Source of the DNA: an uncultured Collinsella sp.
Lineage (GTDB): Bacteria; Actinomycetota; Coriobacteriia; Coriobacteriales; Coriobacteriaceae
Length of the DNA stretch: 64,000 nt
Direction of reading: 5' to 3'
NCBI GenBank assembly: GCA_902494085.1
Contig: CABURU010000002.1
Span: 62,001-126,000 of the forward strand
Shown here piece by piece: positions 58,618-64,000 of the stretch. How positions within the stretch are numbered: the first letter of the stretch is position 1; every line of letters begins with the position of its first letter. Position numbers and translations under genes: made by a program. The notes under the pieces are model-generated. The model did not search any database and was not told the DNA's origin. It was given only the letters and a program-made list of their open reading frames with translations.

Positions 58618-59967
58618 CTAGGCGGTGGCGCGACCTAGCCAGTTGCCGCTGTGGTGGTAGATGGTGAACAGCGTGGCCGTGATGAGCCAGGTTACGGGGT
58701 AGACCAGCAGTAGATGCTCGAGCGACGGATCGAAGGGCATGATCGCAAACACCCAAATCACTCTGAGTACGACGGTGCCAAAGATGGTGAGCATCATAGG
58801 CTGCAGACTCACGCCGGCGCCGCGGATGGAACCCGAGGTGTTCTCGATAATCGAGAAAATCGCATAGAACGGCGCAATGAAATGGAGGATGGTCGTGGTG
58901 TACGCCGAAATCGAAGCATCGTCGACAAACAGACGCGACAACGGACCCGAGAACACCAGCAGCACGGCAGACAGGCCACCAATGAGCATAAACGACAGCA
59001 CGAGCGACGTATGGTAGCCCTTGCGCATGCGCTCGTAGTTGCGCGCGCCAAAGTTCTGCGCCGAGAACGTGGTGATCGACACGCCAAGCGCCTCGGTAAC
59101 CATCCAGACAATGCCATCCAAACGGCCCGAAAGACCCCACGCCGTGGTGACATCGGCGCCAAACGAATTAACCGACACCTGGATCAGCACGTTCGAGATC
59201 GAATAGGCAGCCGATTGAAAACCGAGTGGCAGACCACACGAGATCATACTCTTGCAAATACCGCGATCGATACCGAGCTTAGACAGCGAAAGACGCCATG
59301 CACCCGGAGCGCGCATCATGCGCAACAGGATCATCGTTGCATTGGAGCAAATGGTCAGCGCCACTGCGATGCCGCAGCCCAGCGCCTCCATATGCAACAC
59401 AGCGACAAAGATGATATCCAGCACCACGTTAACAAGGCAGCCAGAGGCAATGATCACGGCGGGCCCGCGCGTGTCGCCCACGGCACGCAGCAGTGCGGTT
59501 CCCATATTCAGCAGCAGCGCCGCAACCATCGCGGCAAAATAACAGCGAGCATAGGCCACACCCTCGGCCAATAGTTCATGCGGCGTGTTCATAAGCACCA
59601 GCATGGGCTCAACGAACACTATGCCAAGAATCGAGAAAGCGATACCGCCCACCAGCGCGAGCGTCATGGCTGTATGGACCGAACGACTCAGTCGCTCATC
59701 ATCGTGCTGGCCAAAATACTGACCGGTAATGACCGCGCAGCCGGCGCCGACGCCAACGCAAAAGCCAATGCAGAGCTCGGTGAGCACCATCGTGGCTTGA
59801 ATGCCACCCAGCGCGAGCTTGCCGCCAAACTGACCGACGATATACGTACCGATAAGCGTGTAGGCCTGCTGAAAAAACGAACTAAAAAAGATGGGAACGC
59901 ACAGCGACAGCAGCTGTTGCCAAATGACACCCTGCGTTACATCGATAGCCGTAGATTTCTTAGCCAC
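58618..59967 (-). CDS. MATE family efflux transporter
   Basis: A 449-residue multidrug/toxin extrusion type exporter with about twelve membrane helices in two homologous halves (first half opening VTQGVIWQQLLSLCVPIFFSS, with LRAVGDTRGPAVI; second half with FGADVTTAWGLSGRLDGI and ISIRGAG-like SGSIRGAGVSL). The GTG at 59967 has a GGGGAGGG site; an upstream ATG adds residues that do not fit the family. Substrate unknown. Confidence 0.88.
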   Translation of the reverse strand: MAKKSTAIDVTQGVIWQQLLSLCVPIFFSSFFQQAYTLIGTYIVGQFGGKLALGGIQATMVLTELCIGFCVGVGAGCAVITGQYFGQHDDERLSRSVHTAMTLALVGGIAFSILGIVFVEPMLVLMNTPHELLAEGVAYARCYFAAMVAALLLNMGTALLRAVGDTRGPAVIIASGCLVNVVLDIIFVAVLHMEALGCGIAVALTICSNATMILLRMMRAPGAWRLSLSKLGIDRGICKSMISCGLPLGFQSAAYSISNVLIQVSVNSFGADVTTAWGLSGRLDGIVWMVTEALGVSITTFSAQNFGARNYERMRKGYHTSLVLSFMLIGGLSAVLLVFSGPLSRLFVDDASISAYTTTILHFIAPFYAIFSIIENTSGSIRGAGVSLQPMMLTIFGTVVLRVIWVFAIMPFDPSLEHLLLVYPVTWLITATLFTIYHHSGNWLGRATA

Positions 59968-60091
59968 ACGCCCTCCCCGCCAGCATACGTCAAACAACAT
60001 AACGGCAATTTAAGACCAAAGCCAATACTAGCTTAGCACCGACTGGCGGCGACCGAAACACCCCGAATTAGAGCGCGGTGCGGAAAACTGC

Positions 60092-61006
60092 CTAGTGATA
60101 CAAACCCGGCTGGTAGTGATACTCATTGCTCACGTGCGGGCACAGCTGCCAAAAGGCGACGGCGCTCGCCGCGGCCACGTTAAGCGAATCGACCCCGTGC
60201 GCCATCGGAATGCGCACCGCGTGGTCACAGCCGGCAATGGTCTTGGCGCCCAAGCCGGCACCCTCGGTACCCATAAAGATTGCCAAGCGGTCAATCTCCT
60301 GCAGCACGGGATCGTCCAGCGATACGGAATCGTCCGTCAACGCCATAGCGGCACACGAAAAACCGGCATCGTGCAACGCGCTCAGGCCATCATGCGGCCA
60401 CACACGAGCCTCGCTGCCAATGCGCGTCCACGGCACCTGAAACACGGTGCCCATGCTCACGCGGGCCGAGCGACGGTACAGCGGGTCGCAGCACGTCGGG
60501 CTGACCAAAATACCGTCAACGTTCAATGCGGCAGCCGAGCGGAAAATCGCGCCAACATTGGTGTGATCGACAATACCCTCAAGCACGCACACGCGCACCG
60601 GACGATCCCCCGCCGCCTCGACGACGCCGCCCAAGAACTCATCAACCGGAATCTGACGCGGGCGACGGAACGCCGCCAGCGCGCCGCGCGTCACGTTAAA
60701 GCCCGTCAACTGCTCCATGAGCTCCATGGAGGCCACGAACACGGGAACCGGACCCGCTCCCTCGCGCACGACAAGCTGGTCAAACAGCGGCATCATCTGG
60801 TCGAGCCAGCGCTCGCCCAGAAGAAAGCTCACCGGCTCATATCCGGCGCGCACGGCACGCTCGATGACCTTGGCGCTCTCCGCAATAAAGATGCCCTTTT
60901 GCGGCTCCAGCACGCAGCGAAGCTCACGCTCGGTCAGTCGCACGTAGGCATCGAGCCGCTCGTCCTCGAGCGAATCAATTCGCAGAACCTCAACGGCATC
61001 AGTCAT
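60092..61006 (-). CDS. SpoU/TrmH-family RNA 2'-O-methyltransferase
   Basis: A 304-residue SPOUT methyltransferase. An N-terminal substrate-binding domain covers residues ~10-120. The knotted catalytic domain has motif 1 (VDHTNVGAIFRSAAALNVDGI), motif 2 (IFMGTEGAGL) and motif 3 (RIPMAHGVDSLNVAAASAVA). It modifies ribose in rRNA or tRNA; the precise target is not evident. ATG 61006 starts the conserved part, although an upstream ATG exists. Confidence 0.88.
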   Translation of the reverse strand: MTDAVEVLRIDSLEDERLDAYVRLTERELRCVLEPQKGIFIAESAKVIERAVRAGYEPVSFLLGERWLDQMMPLFDQLVVREGAGPVPVFVASMELMEQLTGFNVTRGALAAFRRPRQIPVDEFLGGVVEAAGDRPVRVCVLEGIVDHTNVGAIFRSAAALNVDGILVSPTCCDPLYRRSARVSMGTVFQVPWTRIGSEARVWPHDGLSALHDAGFSCAAMALTDDSVSLDDPVLQEIDRLAIFMGTEGAGLGAKTIAGCDHAVRIPMAHGVDSLNVAAASAVAFWQLCPHVSNEYHYQPGLYH

Positions 61007-61115
61007 AGCAGCCAGCCCGCACCCTTCTTTACAGCACATCTATACCAAACGAGGCGACGCTAAGCGCCGCCCCATGCATTCAATCAACCCGATGATACCG
61101 TTCACGCCAGACGAT

Positions 61116-61643
61116 TTACGCCTCGATGCGACGATACGTCACGAACTCATAATCGACGCCCTCGTCACCCTCACCGGCGGCAATCGTCGCGACCCCGCTA
61201 CGCTGCGCAATCTCCCACGCGGGATCGGCGTCCAAGTCGGGAAAGTACGTGTCCACGGGATGGACGCAGTGGTCATGAGTGACCTCGGCCTCCACGCAGT
61301 ACGGCAAAAACTGCCGATAGACATCGCCGCCACCGATCACCCAGGCAACGAGCTCATCGGCAACCGCAGAGAGCGCTTCGTCAACGCTATGCACCACGTC
61401 GACGCCCTCGTGGGTAAAGCCCATATCGCGCGTAAGCACGATATTGCGGCGGTTCTTGAGAGGACGCCCGCCGGGAAAACTCAGCAGCGTCTTGCGCCCC
61501 ATAATGACCGGGCACCCCTTGGTACACGCCACAAAATGGCGCATATCGGCGCGATTGAAGACGACCATGTCGCCCTCGCAACCAATGCCCCAGTCATCGC
61601 ACACGGCGACAATGGCAGAAAGCTTACACGTCATGCGCGTCAC
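61116..61643 (-). CDS. folA: Dihydrofolate reductase
   Basis: A 175-residue DHFR that regenerates tetrahydrofolate after thymidylate synthesis. Motifs are LSAIVAVCDDWGIGCEGDMV at the N-terminus, the substrate-binding acidic residue in NRADMRHF, the cofactor-binding VIMGRKTLLSFPGGRPLKNR near residue 50, and VIGGGDVYRQFLP near residue 110. It starts directly at the thyA stop, the usual thyA-folA pair. Confidence 0.93.
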   Translation of the reverse strand: MTRMTCKLSAIVAVCDDWGIGCEGDMVVFNRADMRHFVACTKGCPVIMGRKTLLSFPGGRPLKNRRNIVLTRDMGFTHEGVDVVHSVDEALSAVADELVAWVIGGGDVYRQFLPYCVEAEVTHDHCVHPVDTYFPDLDADPAWEIAQRSGVATIAAGEGDEGVDYEFVTYRRIEA

Positions 61644-62492
61644 CTACACCGCAATGGGAATGTTCTTAACCTGCGGACCGTGCTCGTAGCCCTCCACGAT
61701 CAGGTCGTCGGTCGTAAACGCGTAGAAATCATGCACATCGGGGTTAAGCGTTACCTTGGGAGCCGCAAACTGCGGACGCTCGATAAGCTCGCGGACGATA
61801 TCGACATGACGGTCGTAGATATGGGCGTCGGCGATCACATGCAGCAGCTCGCCGGGAATCATATCGACCGACTGCGCAACCATCATGAGCAGAATGGCGT
61901 ACTGGCACACGTTCCAGTTGTTCGCGGCCAAAATATCCTGGCTGCGCTGGTTGAGAATCATATTGAGCGTCGGTTTGTCATCCTGCGGGCGCTGCGTGAC
62001 GTTATACGTCACGCTGTAGGCGCACGGATACAGGTGCATCTCGGACAGATCGCTAAACACATAGGTGTTCGTCATAATGCGGCGGCTGTACGGCGTGTGC
62101 TTAAGGTCGTACAGCACGCGGTCCATCTGGTCAAAGTCGCCCTCGGCATAATGGCTCTTCTGCCCAATCTGATACCCGTAGGCCTTGCCGATGGAGCCGG
62201 TCTCGTCAGCCCACTCATCCCAAATGTGACTATTGAGGTCATGCACGTTATTGGACTTCTTTTGATAGATCCACAGGATCTCGTCCATGGCAGACTTAAG
62301 CGCCGTACGACGCAGGGTGAGCGCGGGGAACTCCTCGCGCAGATCATAGCGCGCCGTGACACCAAAGTTTTTAATGGTATAGGCAGGGGTGCCGTCCTCC
62401 CACACCGGGCGGACCTTTTGGCCCTCGGTGGTGGTGCCATGGTCCAAGATATCGCGGCACATGGTTACAAACTGTTGATCAGCTTTGCTCAT
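61644..62492 (-). CDS. thyA: Thymidylate synthase ThyA
   Basis: ThyA makes dTMP from dUMP using methylene-tetrahydrofolate. The 282-residue enzyme has the catalytic Cys in LYPCAYSVTYN near residue 150, the dUMP-binding RRIMTNTYVFSDL, QRSQDILAANNWNVCQYA and HIYDRHVDIVREL. The catalytic motif deviates from the usual PPC context, as is typical of some Gram-positive ThyA. ATG 62492 follows a perfect AGGAGGGT site; the frame extends far upstream without family similarity. Confidence 0.92.
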   Translation of the reverse strand: MSKADQQFVTMCRDILDHGTTTEGQKVRPVWEDGTPAYTIKNFGVTARYDLREEFPALTLRRTALKSAMDEILWIYQKKSNNVHDLNSHIWDEWADETGSIGKAYGYQIGQKSHYAEGDFDQMDRVLYDLKHTPYSRRIMTNTYVFSDLSEMHLYPCAYSVTYNVTQRPQDDKPTLNMILNQRSQDILAANNWNVCQYAILLMMVAQSVDMIPGELLHVIADAHIYDRHVDIVRELIERPQFAAPKVTLNPDVHDFYAFTTDDLIVEGYEHGPQVKNIPIAV

Positions 62493-62577
62493 TGACCCTC
62501 CTGTCAGTCGCCTACAAGCGAGATTCATTGTAGCCCAGGCGCACGCGGCCCCACAGCCCAAACATAAGCCCTCATTT

Positions 62578-62644
62578 TCTGACATATGCCAGAAATTCAT
62601 TGCGCAAATCTGCACGTTCGCTATTCTATTGTTGACATATGTCA
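62578..62644 (+). promoter_or_regulatory. Promoter with two TGACATATG palindromic operators
   Basis: A -35 TTGCGC (62600-62605) and -10 TATTCT (62622-62627) are 16 bases apart. A near palindrome TCTGACATATGCCAGA (62578-62593) lies upstream and a perfect one, TGACATATGTCA (62633-62644), overlaps the start region. Paired sites bracketing a promoter suggest repression, perhaps by the DUF134 helix-turn-helix of the downstream gene itself. Confidence 0.6.
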
Positions 62645-62658
62645 GATAAGGAGTGCGC

Positions 62659-63423
62659 ATGGCAGGAAGACGCGAGAAACTGCGCCGCGTCGGGATCATC
62701 CCCGAATATCGCGGTTTTACCCCCGATGGCCTGGCGAGCGGCGATGCCATCGATATGACAGTCGACGAGCTCGAGGTGCTGCGCCTGTGCGACTTGGAAG
62801 GCCTTAACCAAGAGGCAGTCGCCCAGCACATGGGCATTGCCCGCGCCACGGTGACGGCAATCTGCAGCCGCGCGCATCGCAAGGTGGCCGATGCGCTGGT
62901 CAACGGACGGGCGCTCGTTATCGAGGGCGGCAATATCGCATACTCCCCCATCACCACGACAACGGCCGCATGGCCAGCAAAGGAGGTCGACACCATGAGG
63001 GTGGCAACGACGTACGACAACGGCAACATCTTTATGCACTTTGGCCGCAGCGAGCAGTTCAAGATCTACGACATCCAGGATGGCAAGGTGCTCAACGAGC
63101 AGGTCGTAGGCACCGGCGGCACCGGCCACGGCGCCTTGGCGGGCCTGCTTGCCAAAGGTGGCGTTGACACGCTCATTTGCGGCGGTATCGGCGGCGGCGC
63201 TATCAACGCGCTTGCCCAAGCCGGCATCACGGTCTATGCGGGCGCCCAGGGCAGCTGCGATGCCTGCGTCGAGGCCCTCATTGCCGGCACGCTCGCGCAG
63301 ACCGGCGAGGCCACCTGCGATTGCCATGGCCACGACCACGAGCACATCCATGAGCACGGCGGATCCTGCGGTTGCCACGGCCATCACGAGAACGAGGGTC
63401 ACGAGGGCTGCAGCTGCCACTAA
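62659..63423 (+). CDS. DUF134 DNA-binding domain fused to a NifX/NafY-like domain with His/Cys-rich tail
   Basis: A 254-residue protein. Residues ~1-100 are a DUF134 helix-turn-helix domain (VDELEVLRLCDLEGLNQEA, then ARATVTAICSRAH). Residues ~113-215 match the dinitrogenase iron-molybdenum cofactor-binding fold (MRVATTYDNGNIFMHFG, and GGIGGGAINALAQAGI). The last ~40 residues are a His/Cys metal-binding tail (CDCHGHDHEHIHEHGG and CGCHGHH). The second domain has its own ATG (62995) with a textbook AAAGGAGG site 8 bases before it. No nitrogenase genes are near, so a metal-sensing or metal-carrier role is more likely. Confidence 0.85.
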   Translation: MAGRREKLRRVGIIPEYRGFTPDGLASGDAIDMTVDELEVLRLCDLEGLNQEAVAQHMGIARATVTAICSRAHRKVADALVNGRALVIEGGNIAYSPITTTTAAWPAKEVDTMRVATTYDNGNIFMHFGRSEQFKIYDIQDGKVLNEQVVGTGGTGHGALAGLLAKGGVDTLICGGIGGGAINALAQAGITVYAGAQGSCDACVEALIAGTLAQTGEATCDCHGHDHEHIHEHGGSCGCHGHHENEGHEGCSCH

Positions 63424-63480
63424 CAGCAGGCAATCGATGCCATCACGCGTCTGCTCACACAACATATAACGCACCAACGA

Positions 63481-63516
63481 CGAAGGCCGCCTGGAATACC
63501 ATCCAGGCGGCCTTCG
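63481..63516. terminator. Bidirectional terminator between the DUF134 fusion and ffh
   Basis: A perfect 14-base stem, CGAAGGCCGCCTGG (63481-63494) with CCAGGCGGCCTTCG (63503-63516). The flanking genes are convergent; T-tracts are weak, so efficiency is uncertain. Confidence 0.7.
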
Positions 63517-63538
63517 CCATACACGACTCTACCAGTCG

Positions 63539-64000
63539 TTACTTCTTATTGCGCATCTGCGCTTCCATCTGGCGCAGCAGATCCATATCGGACTTAGGAC
63601 CGCCCGTCCCAAGTCCGCCCATGCCGCCCAGGCCCATGGCATCCAGACCGGGAATATTGGGCATGCGCATCTTTTTGCCCTTCTTACCCTTCTTGCCCTT
63701 CTTGCCGCCGGCCTGCGCCTGATTGGCCATCGAGCGCATGCGGCCCATCATCTTATTCATCTCGCCCCACTGCTTCATAAGGCTATTGACCTCAGTGGGG
63801 GTCACGCCGGCGCCCTTGGCGATGCGGGCGCGACGCTGACCGTTGATGATGGAGGGACGAAGGCGCTCCTCCTTGGTCATCGACATGATGATGGCCTCGT
63901 TCTTGTCGAAGATGCCTTCGTCCAGGTTGCCACCCATCTGGTTGAGCGCACGCTGGCCACCGGGGAGCATGCCCAGAATGCCCTTCATGCCGCCCATCTT
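63539..64000 (-). CDS. ffh: Signal recognition particle protein Ffh, C-terminal part
   Basis: Only the last ~153 codons are in the window; the gene begins beyond the right edge. The visible part is the methionine-rich M domain that binds 4.5S RNA and signal peptides: ILGMLPGGQRALNQMGGNLDE, MTKEERLRPSIINGQRRARIAKGAG (RNA-binding) and a terminal MMGRMRSMANQ. After it comes a Lys/Gly-rich tail (GGKKGKKGKKGKK) and a Gly/Met-rich end. The NG GTPase domain is outside. Confidence 0.9.
   Translation of the reverse strand, partial: KMGGMKGILGMLPGGQRALNQMGGNLDEGIFDKNEAIIMSMTKEERLRPSIINGQRRARIAKGAGVTPTEVNSLMKQWGEMNKMMGRMRSMANQAQAGGKKGKKGKKGKKMRMPNIPGLDAMGLGGMGGLGTGGPKSDMDLLRQMEAQMRNKK

Overview
The window looks like a chromosomal stretch from a Coriobacteriia bacterium, most likely Collinsella or a close relative. 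This is inferred from the GC-rich Gram-positive gene content, translationally coupled housekeeping operons, a T-box in front of ileS, a SigB-type sigma factor and the foldback repeats; no database search was possible.

Region 1 (1-14,547) is a visibly more GC-rich block devoted to tetrapyrrole-cobalt metabolism. On the minus strand, cbiF-cbiD-cbiL(deleted)-cbiG-cbiH-cbiET-cbiA-cobT-cobU-cobS form one tightly overlapping anaerobic cobalamin operon, with cobS running off the left edge. Divergent from it, a consensus promoter and a cobalamin riboswitch precede an exported lipoprotein-type cobaltochelatase (cbiK), a small lipoprotein, a substrate-binding lipoprotein with an extra N-terminal domain, a FecCD-type permease and an ATPase. 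The block ends in a fragment of an IS3-family transposase, which suggests acquisition or rearrangement at that point.

Region 2 (14,660-27,391) holds a TetR regulator, a multi-span flippase-like protein, an IS200-type element, two identical tRNA-Glu(CTC) genes, the CCA-adding enzyme, and a fructose phosphotransferase locus (two tandem fruK paralogues, ptsI, ptsH, fruA) with a divergent RpiR-type regulator. Large palindromic repeats lie in the gaps.

Region 3 (27,613-50,694) is almost entirely minus-strand housekeeping: recN-nadK-tlyA-xseB-nusB-asp23-efp-pepP, a shikimate pair in which the AroB-like protein has lost its catalytic motifs, yqeG-like HAD, mltG, ruvX, alaS, an AI-2E-type transporter, a sigma factor with a degenerate RsbW-like protein and a DUF948-like protein, rarA, dgt, a prepilin peptidase, a membrane glycosyltransferase, rluD and lspA.

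Region 4 (50,695-64,000) contains a multi-hairpin noncoding stretch, ileS with its T-box leader, a GldA-like dehydrogenase, a DUF523 protein, ftsH, a corrinoid adenosyltransferase gene with an early in-frame stop, a MATE exporter, a SpoU methyltransferase, folA-thyA, a DUF134/NifX-like fusion with an internal ribosome binding site, and the 3' part of ffh.

The two lesions in the B12 pathway (cbiL missing its middle, adenosyltransferase with a stop at codon 5), set against an intact riboswitch-controlled uptake and chelatase locus, are the main biological story of the window.
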